Source of the DNA: Fimbriimonadales bacterium
GTDB taxonomy: Bacteria; Armatimonadota; Fimbriimonadia; Fimbriimonadales; GBS-DC
DNA: 7,546 nucleotides
NCBI GenBank assembly: GCA_026416655.1
Contig: JAOAES010000251.1
Span: 1 to 7,546, forward strand
Direction: 5' to 3'
Made by a program: the position numbers and the translations under genes. How positions within the stretch are numbered: position 1 is the first letter of the stretch; each line of letters begins with the position of its first letter. Positions 1-6,122 of this stretch are shown one piece after another. Below the pieces are notes generated by a model, which saw only the letters and a list, made by a program, of their open reading frames with translations, was not told the origin of the DNA and did not search any database.

Positions 1-125
1 CGGTCGCGCGTGACGCCCGGCGTGTCCTCCACTATCGCCACGCGCTGCCCAATCAACCGATTGAACAGGGTGGATTTACCGACGTTGGGGCGTCCGACGA
101 TGGCAATCACGGGTTTGCGGCGCAT
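1..125 (-). CDS. der: GTPase Der (EngA), N-terminal fragment
   Basis: This is the first 41 codons of the ribosome-assembly GTPase Der; the rest lies beyond the left edge. Reading the minus strand from the ATG at 125-123 gives MRRKPVIAIVGRPNVGKSTL and then FNRLIGQRVAIVEDTPGVTRD. This contains the G1/P-loop GRPNVGKST (residues 11-19) and the start of the switch I region with the TPGVTRD signature typical of Der (a tandem-GTPase protein that binds the 50S subunit during maturation). Era and MnmE share the P-loop, but the N-terminal position of GRPNVGKS followed by NRLxGxRxAIVxDxPGVTRD fits Der best. No Shine-Dalgarno precedes the ATG, and a TACAAT motif lies only 9 nt upstream, so the mRNA may be leaderless. 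The identification is firm; the length and second GTPase domain cannot be seen. Confidence 0.95.
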   Translation of the reverse strand, partial: MRRKPVIAIVGRPNVGKSTLFNRLIGQRVAIVEDTPGVTRD

Positions 126-134
126 AGCGGAGTA

Positions 135-142
135 ATTGTACC
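135..142 (-). promoter_or_regulatory. Putative der promoter -10 (GGTACAAT)
   Basis: On the minus strand the motif GGTACAAT (TACAAT at 140-135) ends 9 nt before the der ATG. TACAAT is a 5/6 match to the sigma-70 -10 consensus. No good -35 is visible; TTTACG at 165-160 would need a 19-bp spacer. With transcription starting 6-8 nt downstream of the -10, the transcript would begin within a few bases of the start codon. The same GG-plus-hexamer motif recurs before the other transcription units in this window. Inferred from sequence only. Confidence 0.5.
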
Positions 143-172
143 CCGTCCGTGAAACGCCCCGTAAATTAGTCC

Positions 173-238
173 GGCGACGGCGTAGTGGACGACGCCGACC
201 TGCTGCGCGTGCTGTTCCAGTTCGGGGTGGGGTGCTAA
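173..238 (+). pseudogene. Orphan dockerin-like C-terminal remnant
   Basis: The plus strand reads GDGVVDDADLLRVLFQFG followed by VGC and a TAA stop at 236-238. This matches the Ca-binding-loop half and following helix of a dockerin-type (EF-hand-like) repeat, where DxNxDGxVDxxD is followed by a hydrophobic helix. Such repeats normally sit at the C-terminus of secreted proteins. Here an in-frame TAG at 167-169 lies just upstream, no start codon or ribosome-binding site precedes it, and the stretch is squeezed between two minus-strand genes. It therefore looks like the surviving 3' end of a lost or displaced gene. The residues before GDG do not fit the expected DVN, so recognisable homology seems to begin at about 173. 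A chance open stretch is possible but unlikely given the match over 18 residues and the natural stop. Confidence 0.55.
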
Positions 239-245
239 ATCGCCG

Positions 246-1010
246 CTACCCCACCTCCACCACCTGCCCGTCGTAGGCAAGTTCGATGCCAGCGGGCAGT
301 TCGGCGTTGGTGGTGGCGTAGTCTAAATCGTGCGTGAGGTGCGTGAACAGGGTGCGCTCTGCTTTCAGCTGCAGGGCGACCTCCACCGCCTTATCGAAGT
401 GGAAATGCGTCGGGTGGGGCTGACGGCGCAGGGCGTCCAGAATCAGCAGTTTCAGCCCCCCCAGTCGCTCCCATGTGTCGGGCGGGATGTAGCTCACATC
501 GGTCACATACGCGAAATCGCCGATGCGGAACGCCAGAATCGGCATCTCGCCGTGAAACACGCGCAGCGGCTCGATGACCAGTTCGCCTATCTGCAAAACG
601 CCCGTGATTTCGCGAAACTCGATTTGCGGGGTGCTGACGCCGGGCGGGTAGGGGAAGAAGATGTAGCGAAACACGCGCTTGAGGTCGTCCAGCGCGCTCG
701 GTTCAGCGTAGACAGGCACGGTGCGCCCCGTGTAAATTGTGAAGCCGCGGATGTCATCCAGCCCCATAATGTGGTCGGCGTGCGTGTGGGTTATCAGCAC
801 GGCGTCGAGGTGCTGGTCTAAGCCCGTGCGCAGCAGTTGCAGGCGCAGTTCGGGCGGTGCGTCGATGAGGATTTGCGTTTCGCCCTGCTGGACATGCACG
901 CTGGGGCGCGTGCGGTGGTTGCGCGGGTCTGTGGAGGTACAAACGGCGCAGCGACATCCCAGTTGCGGCACGCCCATCGAGGTGCCACAGCCGAGAATGG
1001 TGACGCGCAC
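246..1010 (-). CDS. PhnP-like metallo-beta-lactamase-fold hydrolase
   Basis: This is a 254-aa cytosolic MBL-fold phosphodiesterase-type protein. It has the metal-binding HTHADH at residues 75-80, with further probable ligands at H153, D171 and H224. The N-terminal GCxCxxC (C19, C21, C24), together with H227 in THLTHDLDY near the C-terminus, resembles the structural zinc site of PhnP (phosphoribosyl 1,2-cyclic phosphate phosphodiesterase). The DALRRQPHPTHF segment (192-203) is also typical of that subgroup. No carbon-phosphorus lyase genes are visible nearby, so the substrate is open: a cyclic phosphate or cyclic nucleotide is plausible but not shown. The GTG at 1010-1008 is chosen because translation then opens with the first beta strand (MRVTILGCGTSMG), and GGAGG at 1026-1022 lies about 11 nt upstream. 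The gene begins 6 nt after the plsX stop and is the last visible gene of that operon. Confidence 0.88.
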   Translation of the reverse strand: MRVTILGCGTSMGVPQLGCRCAVCTSTDPRNHRTRPSVHVQQGETQILIDAPPELRLQLLRTGLDQHLDAVLITHTHADHIMGLDDIRGFTIYTGRTVPVYAEPSALDDLKRVFRYIFFPYPPGVSTPQIEFREITGVLQIGELVIEPLRVFHGEMPILAFRIGDFAYVTDVSYIPPDTWERLGGLKLLILDALRRQPHPTHFHFDKAVEVALQLKAERTLFTHLTHDLDYATTNAELPAGIELAYDGQVVEVG

Positions 1011-1016
1011 GGTGGT

Positions 1017-2024
1017 TTAGCCCTCCTTCTCCTGGTGTAAGAGCGTGAGCGCGTGGCGCAGTGTGGGGATGAGACGGTTCGCGACGGCTTGCGCGGCGAC
1101 CGAGATAGCCTGACGCACGGCGTAGCTGTCGGAGCGTCCGTGCCCGATGATGCACACGCCATCCACGCCCAGCAGCGGCGCGCCGCCCCACTCGCGATAG
1201 TCCAGTCGCTGCTTGATGCGCCCAAACGCGGGCTTGAGCAGCGCGAGGGGCAACCTGTTGAGCGCGTTGCGGGTCAGCTCCTCCTTGACCACCTTCAGCA
1301 CCATCTCCGCCACGCCCTCGCTGGTCTTGAGGAAGATGTTGCCCACGAAGCCGTCGCATACCACCACATCAGCGACGCCCTCGTAGAAAGTTTTGCCCTC
1401 CACATTCCCTACGAACTCGTCCTTGAGCTGGCTCTGCAGGAGCTGGTACGCCTCTTTGGTGACGCTATTGCCTTTGGTGGCTTCTTCGCCGATGTTGAGC
1501 AGCCCGACGCGCGGGTTGGGGATTTCGAGCACCTGCGCGGCGTAGATTTGCCCCATCAGCGCGAAGTCGAGCAGCTGGCGCGGGGAGCAGTCGACGGTCG
1601 CGCCGCTGTCAATCAGTACACAGCGTCCTGTGTAGGTGGGTAGCACGGTGGCGATGGCGGGACGGTCGACGTACGGCAGCCCGCCCCAGAGCAGTTTCGC
1701 GGTGACGCCTACCGCGCCCGTGTTGCCCATCGACACCAGCGCGTCCGCTTTGCCCTCTTTGACCAGTTTCGCGGCGACCACGAGCGACGAGTCGCGCTTG
1801 CGCCGAATTGCCATCACAGGCGAGTCGTCCATCGTGATGACCTGCGAGGCGTGATGCACCTGCAGGTTCGCGGGACGCCCGCGATGGGGCAGTAGCGGCT
1901 CGATCTGCGCCGTATCGCCCACGAGCAGGATTTCGAAGCTGACCTGTCGCGCCGATTCGAGCGCGCCCGCTACAATCTCGTGGGGAGCGTGGTCGCCCCC
2001 CATCGCGTCGACGGCGATGCGCAT
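1017..2024 (-). CDS. plsX: Phosphate acyltransferase PlsX
   Basis: PlsX converts acyl-ACP and phosphate to acyl-phosphate, the donor for PlsY in the first step of phosphatidic acid synthesis; it is a peripheral membrane enzyme. At 335 aa it has the usual length. The N-terminal DAMGGDHAP (residues 6-14), the MDDSPVMAIRRKRDSS segment (65-80), the SMGNTGA loop (98-104) and the later CDGFVGNIFLKTSEG stretch are all family hallmarks. The ATG at 2024-2022 gives the canonical start MRIAVDAMGG. It lies 3 nt after the rpmF stop, with only a weak GAAGAG upstream inside rpmF, suggesting translational coupling. In many bacteria fabH, fabD and fabG follow plsX; here the next gene is an MBL-fold hydrolase. 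Confidence 0.97.
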   Translation of the reverse strand: MRIAVDAMGGDHAPHEIVAGALESARQVSFEILLVGDTAQIEPLLPHRGRPANLQVHHASQVITMDDSPVMAIRRKRDSSLVVAAKLVKEGKADALVSMGNTGAVGVTAKLLWGGLPYVDRPAIATVLPTYTGRCVLIDSGATVDCSPRQLLDFALMGQIYAAQVLEIPNPRVGLLNIGEEATKGNSVTKEAYQLLQSQLKDEFVGNVEGKTFYEGVADVVVCDGFVGNIFLKTSEGVAEMVLKVVKEELTRNALNRLPLALLKPAFGRIKQRLDYREWGGAPLLGVDGVCIIGHGRSDSYAVRQAISVAAQAVANRLIPTLRHALTLLHQEKEG

Positions 2025-2027
2025 CGC

Positions 2028-2228
2028 TTACTCTTCGGCGGCGACACCTTCCGTAATCGCCTCTTCGTACTTACGCTTGTTGTAGTAGCCGCACACGGGG
2101 CAAGCGCGATGTGGCAACACCATCGCGCCGCAGTGGGAGCAGCGGCTCAAGCCGGGCAGTTCCAGCTTATAGTGCGTGCGTCGTTTCGCGCCGCGCGCGT
2201 GCGAGTGTCGTCGTTTCGGATTCGCCAT
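2028..2228 (-). CDS. rpmF: Large ribosomal subunit protein bL32
   Basis: A 66-aa basic ribosomal protein of the 50S subunit. It begins MANPKRRHSHARGAKRRTHY, the standard bL32 opening after a short initial Met-Ala. It carries a complete zinc ribbon with C30, C33, C43 and C46 (CSHC and CPVC pairs), so this is the zinc-containing C+ form rather than the cysteine-free paralogue some bacteria induce under zinc limitation. The C-terminus ends in an acidic tail (EEAITEGVAAEE). The strong Shine-Dalgarno AAGGAGG at 2241-2235, spaced 6 nt from the ATG at 2228-2226, fits high expression. It sits 13 nt after yceD and 3 nt before plsX, the widely conserved yceD-rpmF-plsX order. Confidence 0.97.
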   Translation of the reverse strand: MANPKRRHSHARGAKRRTHYKLELPGLSRCSHCGAMVLPHRACPVCGYYNKRKYEEAITEGVAAEE

Positions 2229-2241
2229 CGTTTGCCTCCTT

Positions 2242-2778
2242 CTAATCTTCGCTGTACCATGCTCGCGCCAGCTCTTCGAAGGCGGGGTGTCCCGCTTTCG
2301 GGGCGCAGGCGCACTGCGCTTCGTTCAGGTTCTGTCCGCAGGTCGGGCACAAGCCCTTGCAATCCTCCCTGCAAACAGGCGCTAGCGGCAACTCCAAGAG
2401 CAGATATTGCCGCAGCAAATCGTCCACATACAGATAGTTCCCCTCGAACACGGGGAACGAGTCCCGATCTTCCACTTCGGCGTAGCCATACGCGCTCAAT
2501 CCAGCGGGCGTGCCCGCTAAGGGGAACTCCTCGTGGATTTCGAACGCCACAGGCAGCTGGAAATAGCTCAAGCAGCGTCCGCACTCCAGCCACACCGTGG
2601 TCTGGAACTCGCCGGAGATGCGGAGGATGCGTCCGCCGCTTTCGGCGACCAGCGTCCCGTGAATCGGTTCCGCCAGCGGGGGAGCCTCTTCCCGCTCTAA
2701 CCAGATTTCGATCGGGTACTCCACGCGCCGTCCAGGGTGCTGGACGACATCATTTAAATCCAATCGATACACTTTCAT
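2242..2778 (-). CDS. yceD: DUF177/YceD family protein
   Basis: A 178-aa protein of the DUF177 (YceD) family, linked by published work on bacterial and plant homologues to 23S rRNA/large-subunit accumulation and almost always encoded just before rpmF. It has an early CxxC (C66, C69) and the typical C-terminal cysteine cluster C136, C140, C144, C147, C156, C158, with the CKGLCPTCGQNLN core (140-152). This probably binds zinc. The ATG at 2778-2776 is preferred: it gives the family-like opening MKVYRLDLNDV and has GGGGGAG at 2790-2784, 5 nt upstream. The frame stays open upstream to 2868, but that extension has no family character and would cover the promoter and palindrome. This is the first gene of the minus-strand operon. 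The exact molecular role remains unsettled for the family. Confidence 0.92.
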   Translation of the reverse strand: MKVYRLDLNDVVQHPGRRVEYPIEIWLEREEAPPLAEPIHGTLVAESGGRILRISGEFQTTVWLECGRCLSYFQLPVAFEIHEEFPLAGTPAGLSAYGYAEVEDRDSFPVFEGNYLYVDDLLRQYLLLELPLAPVCREDCKGLCPTCGQNLNEAQCACAPKAGHPAFEELARAWYSED

Positions 2779-2791
2779 GGCAGCTCCCCCT

Positions 2792-2807
2792 GTAGCCTGC
2801 AGGCTAC
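2792..2807. promoter_or_regulatory. Perfect 16-bp palindrome in the yceD leader
   Basis: GTAGCCTGCAGGCTAC is a perfect inverted repeat with no central gap. On the minus strand it starts about 8 nt after the putative -10 of the yceD-rpmF-plsX operon and ends 1 nt before the GGGGGAG ribosome-binding site. It could be an operator overlapping the transcription start, or fold in RNA as a 5' hairpin next to the Shine-Dalgarno. A U-run lies upstream rather than downstream of it in the transcript sense, so it is not an intrinsic terminator for this operon. It does not resemble the known FapR operator that controls plsX in Bacillus. No second copy was seen in this window. Confidence 0.5.
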
Positions 2808-2815
2808 GAGAAAAA

Positions 2816-2823
2816 AGTATACC
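2816..2823 (-). promoter_or_regulatory. Putative yceD-rpmF-plsX promoter -10 (GGTATACT)
   Basis: On the minus strand GGTATACT (TATACT at 2821-2816, 5/6 match to TATAAT) lies 37 nt upstream of the yceD ATG, followed by a T-rich run (CTTTTTTCTC). A weak -35 candidate, TTTCGC, would have a 16-bp spacer. The predicted transcription start is near 2809, giving a leader of about 30 nt that contains the palindrome and a good Shine-Dalgarno. It diverges from the motif serving the PhyH-like gene about 40 bp away. Confidence 0.5.
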
Positions 2824-2861
2824 CGATTGACTCCGTTGCGAAACCGATGCCACGACGGAGA

Positions 2862-2869
2862 GGTACAAT
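2862..2869 (+). promoter_or_regulatory. Putative promoter -10 of the PhyH-like gene (GGTACAAT)
   Basis: GGTACAAT (TACAAT at 2864-2869) lies 14 nt before the ATG at 2884 and is identical to the motif before der. No -35 is found at 16-18 bp; the attractive TTGACT at 2827-2832 is 31 bp away and too far. If it is used, the mRNA leader would be about 8 nt with no Shine-Dalgarno. Confidence 0.45.
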
Positions 2870-2883
2870 CATGCCGATCAGCG

Positions 2884-3714
2884 ATGATTACAGGAGAGAA
2901 ACATCACGGTCTCACTGCCGAGCAGGTTGCGTTTTACCACGAGAACGGCTACCTGCACATTCCCGGCGTAATCACCCCCGACGAAGCCGCCTACTTACGC
3001 GAGGAAGCGCACGCGCTGATTCATCGGCTCGCCGCGACGCGCGGGGGCGAAACCGCTGTGCATGCCCAGTGGGGCAGTGCGAAGCTCGTTTCCGACCTGC
3101 CCACAACGCTCCTGCACTGCCACAACGCGCAGTTCCACAGTGCAGCGTTCACCCGGCTGATTTGCGACCCGCGCCTGACCGACCGCATCGCCGACCTGAT
3201 TGGACCCAATATCCAGCTGCACCACACGAAGCTGTTCATCAAGCCTCCTGAACGCGGCGCACCGTTCCCGATGCATCAGGACTATCCCTACTTCCCCCAC
3301 GAGAAACACACGATGCTTGCCGCGATTTTCTTCTTTGATGACGCACCGATTGAGAAAGGATGCCTGCTCGTTGTACCGGGCAGCCACCGGTTGGGTCCAA
3401 TCCCCCACGAACGCGAGGGCGGCTGGCACTTGCCCGTCGAACAGTATCCGCTGGATCGGGCGACGCCTGTGCCCGCCCAAGCAGGCGATGTGGTGGTGTT
3501 CAACTATCTCACCATACACGGCTCCGGGGTGAACACCACGCAGGAGGCGCGCACCACCCTCCTCGTACAGATGCGTGACCCGACCGACCATCCGACCGTC
3601 GCGACGCACCTCTCGCGCGGGCAGGGCATGATGCTGCGCGGAATCGATCCCGAAGCCGACGCCGACCCCTCTACCGACTCGGCGTCGAGATACTTGCGGA
3701 GTCTGCAAGACTAA
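2884..3714 (+). CDS. Phytanoyl-CoA dioxygenase (PhyH) family protein
   Basis: A 276-aa non-haem Fe(II)/2-oxoglutarate-dependent oxygenase of the PhyH family. The iron-binding facial triad is visible as H131 and D133 (MHQDYPYFPH) and H212 (TIHGSGVN), and R223 (EARTT) is the likely 2-oxoglutarate carboxylate anchor. The N-terminal segment FYHENGYLHIPGVITPDEA (from about residue 17) and the GCLLVVPGSHRLGP core are typical. Family members hydroxylate very varied substrates, so the substrate cannot be inferred. The gene stands alone between two housekeeping operons. The ATG at 2884 is chosen because the conserved region starts a few residues later and the upstream in-frame extension (a TTG at 2827) would cover the promoter. 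A GGAGAG at 2894-2899 lies inside the gene with no usable in-frame start just after it. Start confidence is moderate; family confidence is high. Confidence 0.88.
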   Translation: MITGEKHHGLTAEQVAFYHENGYLHIPGVITPDEAAYLREEAHALIHRLAATRGGETAVHAQWGSAKLVSDLPTTLLHCHNAQFHSAAFTRLICDPRLTDRIADLIGPNIQLHHTKLFIKPPERGAPFPMHQDYPYFPHEKHTMLAAIFFFDDAPIEKGCLLVVPGSHRLGPIPHEREGGWHLPVEQYPLDRATPVPAQAGDVVVFNYLTIHGSGVNTTQEARTTLLVQMRDPTDHPTVATHLSRGQGMMLRGIDPEADADPSTDSASRYLRSLQD

Positions 3715-3729
3715 AAGCAGACCCCATCA

Positions 3730-3737
3730 GGTATAAT
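3730..3737 (+). promoter_or_regulatory. Putative glmU operon promoter -10 (GGTATAAT)
   Basis: GGTATAAT contains a perfect TATAAT (3732-3737) in the 51-bp gap between the PhyH-like gene and glmU. It ends 28 nt before the glmU ATG. No -35 is recognisable. The leader of about 20 nt would include the GGGAGG ribosome-binding site at 3754-3759, which is 6 nt from the ATG. Confidence 0.6.
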
Positions 3738-3765
3738 CCCCGCGCCGCGGTTCGGGAGGCGATCT

Positions 3766-5166
3766 ATGGCGTCTAAACTGGCTGCGATTGTGATGGCGGC
3801 GGGCAAAGGAACCCGCATGAAATCCGAGCGCCCCAAAGCGATTACCCCGCTGCTGGGACAGCCCCTCACAAGTTATGTGCTACGCGCCTTAGAACAAGCA
3901 GGCGTCGAGCCAATTATCGTGGTGGTGGGGCACGGCGCAGAGGAGGTACAGCAGGCGTTGGGCGATACATACCGATACGCGCTGCAAACCGAGCAACTCG
4001 GTACAGGGCACGCCGTGATGCAAGCCATGCCACACCTCCCCCCCGACGCCGCCTATGTGCTGGTCGCGGCAGGCGACTCGCCCCTTGTGACCCCTGAAGT
4101 GTTCCGGTCGCTCTACGAAGCCGCGCGGACGACCGACTCCGCATGCGTGTTAGCCACTGCCCTGCTGGACGACCCCACAGGCTACGGGCGTATCCTGCGC
4201 AACGAGGCAGGGCATGTAATTGGCATCGTGGAAGAAAAAGACGCCACGCCCGAACAGAAAGCGATTCACGAGGTCTGTACATCCTTCTACTGTTTCCGAG
4301 CGGATGCGTTGCGTGACGCCCTGCCGCACCTGAGCAACCAGAACGCTCAGGGCGAATACTACCTGACCGATGTGATTGGGATCCTGGCGGCGCAAGGAGC
4401 GCGCGTGACGACCTGGCAGTCGCCTGACCCGACCCTGCTGCTGGGCGTCAACAACCGCTGGGAACTCGCGCAGGCAGGTAACGCGCTGCGCATGCGCATC
4501 CTCAAGCAACTCTGTATGGACGGCATAACGATTATTGACCCCGCTACGACCTACATCGAGCCGACCGTGCAAATCGGACACGACACCGTGATTGAACCCA
4601 ACACCCATCTGCGCGGACAGACCACCATCGGCGCGAACTGCACCCTCGGACCCGACCTGTACCTGCAGGACTGCACCGTAGGCGACAACTGCCACCTGTT
4701 CCGCTCGCATCTCGTCCAGGCGCGGATTCACGCAGAGGTGTCGGTAGGACCGTTCGCCCATATCCGCCCCGGAACGGTGCTACATAATGGCGTGCGTGTG
4801 GGCGATTTCGTGGAAATTAAGAACGTGGAAATCGGCGAGGGCACGAAAGTGTTGCACCTCACCTATCTGGGCGACGCGACAATCGGCAAGGGCACGAACA
4901 TCGGCGCGGGCACGATTACCTGCAACTACGACGGCGAGCGCAAACACCGCACTGTGATTGGCGATGGCGTGTTCGTCGGCTCGCATGCGACATTGATTGC
5001 CCCTGTGACCATCGGCGACGGCGCGTATATCGCCGCCGCCAGCCCCATCAATCAAGATGTGCCCCCCGAATCCTTAGCAATCGCCCGAAGTTATCAAACG
5101 GTTAAGGCAGGATGGGTGCGTAAGCGGCGCGAATCTAAACATGGCGCGGGAGGTACCGAACCATGA
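3766..5166 (+). CDS. glmU: Bifunctional GlmU (GlcNAc-1-P uridyltransferase / GlcN-1-P acetyltransferase)
   Basis: GlmU makes UDP-GlcNAc from glucosamine-1-phosphate, acetyl-CoA and UTP, for peptidoglycan and other glycans, in the cytosol. At 466 aa it is full length and bifunctional. The N-terminal pyrophosphorylase domain (about 1-230) shows AAGKGTRMKS (11-20), the uridine-binding QTEQLGTGHA (74-83) and GVNNR (227-231). The C-terminal left-handed beta-helix has the hexapeptide repeats and ends with HLTYLGDA, where H364 corresponds to the catalytic base H363 of the E. coli enzyme, then GAGTITCNYDG and the SYQTVKAGW tail. The Pro-Lys-Ala-Ile-Thr after the signature loop replaces the commoner PKVLH, and AASPIN replaces the usual AAGTTVT-like turn; both are mild variations. 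Its TGA overlaps the prs ATG (ATGA at 5163-5166). Confidence 0.97.
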   Translation: MASKLAAIVMAAGKGTRMKSERPKAITPLLGQPLTSYVLRALEQAGVEPIIVVVGHGAEEVQQALGDTYRYALQTEQLGTGHAVMQAMPHLPPDAAYVLVAAGDSPLVTPEVFRSLYEAARTTDSACVLATALLDDPTGYGRILRNEAGHVIGIVEEKDATPEQKAIHEVCTSFYCFRADALRDALPHLSNQNAQGEYYLTDVIGILAAQGARVTTWQSPDPTLLLGVNNRWELAQAGNALRMRILKQLCMDGITIIDPATTYIEPTVQIGHDTVIEPNTHLRGQTTIGANCTLGPDLYLQDCTVGDNCHLFRSHLVQARIHAEVSVGPFAHIRPGTVLHNGVRVGDFVEIKNVEIGEGTKVLHLTYLGDATIGKGTNIGAGTITCNYDGERKHRTVIGDGVFVGSHATLIAPVTIGDGAYIAAASPINQDVPPESLAIARSYQTVKAGWVRKRRESKHGAGGTEP

Positions 5167-6122
5167 ACAACGGGCAGGAAATTCTTTTGTTTGGCGGCAA
5201 CGCCAACCCCGAGCTGGCAGAGAAAATCGCCGCCTACTTAGGACGACCGCTGGGACAGATGATTTGCACGCGCTTTGCGGACGGCGAGGTGCGCGTGCAG
5301 GTACTCGAAAGTGCGCGTGGGATGGATGTGTTCGTCGTGCAACCGACCTGCGCCCCTGTGAACGACAACCTGATGGAGCTGCTGGTGTTGCTGGACGCCT
5401 TCCGACGGGCGTCGGCACGACGCATCACCGCCGTCATTCCATATTACGGCTACGCGCGACAGGACAAAAAAATCAAGCCCCGCGAACCGATTACCGCACG
5501 CCTGGTGGCAGACCTGATTACCGAGGCAGGCGCAACGCGCGTGATTGCCGTTGACCTGCACGCCGAGCAGATACAGGGCTTTTTCGACATTCCTGTTGAC
5601 CATCTCTACGCGGGACCGATTATCGCCGAATATCTCATCGCGCAGGGCTACCACGAGCAGAACATCGTGGTCGTCTCGCCCGATGTGGCAGGCGTGCCAC
5701 GCGCGCGCTCGCTGGCGGAAGCGTTAGATGCGCCCCTCGCCATCATCGCCAAACGACGCCCCGAACCCAACAAGGTGGAAGTGATGGAAATCATCGGCGA
5801 GGTGCAGGGCAAAATCGCTATTATGATCGACGACATGATCGACACGGGCGGCTCGGTCGTGCAAGGCGCCGAGGCGCTCCTGAAACGCGGCGCAACGAGC
5901 GTCATCGCCGCCTGTACGCATCCCGTGTTCTCCGGCAGCGCGCCCCAACGACTCGCCGAATCGCCCATCGAGAAGGTCATCTGCACGGACACCATCCCCG
6001 TGCCGCCGCACAAGCAGTTCGATAAACTGGTGCGCCTGTCGGTCGCGCCCCTGCTGGGCGAGGCGATTAAGCGCATCCACCACGACGAATCGGTCAGCGA
6101 GCTGTTCAAGGACTATCGGTGA
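5163..6122 (+). CDS. prs: Ribose-phosphate pyrophosphokinase (PRPP synthetase)
   Basis: Prs transfers the pyrophosphate of ATP to ribose-5-phosphate, giving PRPP for purine, pyrimidine, histidine, tryptophan and NAD synthesis. At 319 aa it matches class I enzymes. Visible signatures are the N-terminal FADGE(V)RV region, PYYGYARQDKK, the VDLHAEQIQGFF stretch with H133 (from residue 130), the catalytic flexible loop AKRRPEPN with K197 and R199, and the PRPP-binding loop DDMIDTGG (223-230). The ATG overlaps the glmU stop by 4 bp; GGGAGG at 5148-5153 inside glmU lies 9 nt upstream. glmU next to prs is a recurrent bacterial gene order. Translational coupling with glmU and with the downstream gene is likely. 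Confidence 0.97.
   Translation: MNNGQEILLFGGNANPELAEKIAAYLGRPLGQMICTRFADGEVRVQVLESARGMDVFVVQPTCAPVNDNLMELLVLLDAFRRASARRITAVIPYYGYARQDKKIKPREPITARLVADLITEAGATRVIAVDLHAEQIQGFFDIPVDHLYAGPIIAEYLIAQGYHEQNIVVVSPDVAGVPRARSLAEALDAPLAIIAKRRPEPNKVEVMEIIGEVQGKIAIMIDDMIDTGGSVVQGAEALLKRGATSVIAACTHPVFSGSAPQRLAESPIEKVICTDTIPVPPHKQFDKLVRLSVAPLLGEAIKRIHHDESVSELFKDYR

Noticed and set aside
754..1359. Long minus-strand frame across the plsX/MBL junction
   Set aside because: It is an out-of-frame shadow, Arg/Ala-rich with low complexity, overlapping two well-recognised genes.
2792..2817. Palindrome plus A-run as an intrinsic terminator
   Set aside because: On the plus strand the hairpin is followed by A residues rather than T residues, and no plus-strand gene ends there; on the minus strand the T-run precedes the hairpin.
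2779..2868. In-frame 30-codon N-terminal extension of yceD beginning at 2868
   Set aside because: It covers the TATACT promoter motif and palindrome, has no DUF177 character, and the ATG at 2778 has a good ribosome-binding site and the family-like start.
2827..2869. TTGACT at 2827-2832 paired with TACAAT at 2864-2869 as a sigma-70 promoter
   Set aside because: The spacer is 31 bp, far beyond the usable 15-20 bp range.
2847..3251. 134-codon plus-strand frame starting with ATG at 2847
   Set aside because: It overlaps the PhyH-like gene in another frame, is Arg/Pro/His-rich as GC-rich shadow frames are, and matches no family I know.
2995..3708. 237-codon frame antisense to the PhyH-like gene
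   Set aside because: The plus-strand frame has all the catalytic residues of a known family, so the antisense frame is a shadow.
3699..3711. Short inverted repeat AGTCT-GCA-AGACT at the end of the PhyH-like gene as a terminator
   Set aside because: The stem is only 5 bp and A residues, not a T-run, follow it on the plus strand; it also lies within the coding end.
4150..4761. 203-codon frame antisense to glmU
   Set aside because: It mirrors glmU codon periodicity on the opposite strand with no recognisable motif or ribosome-binding site.
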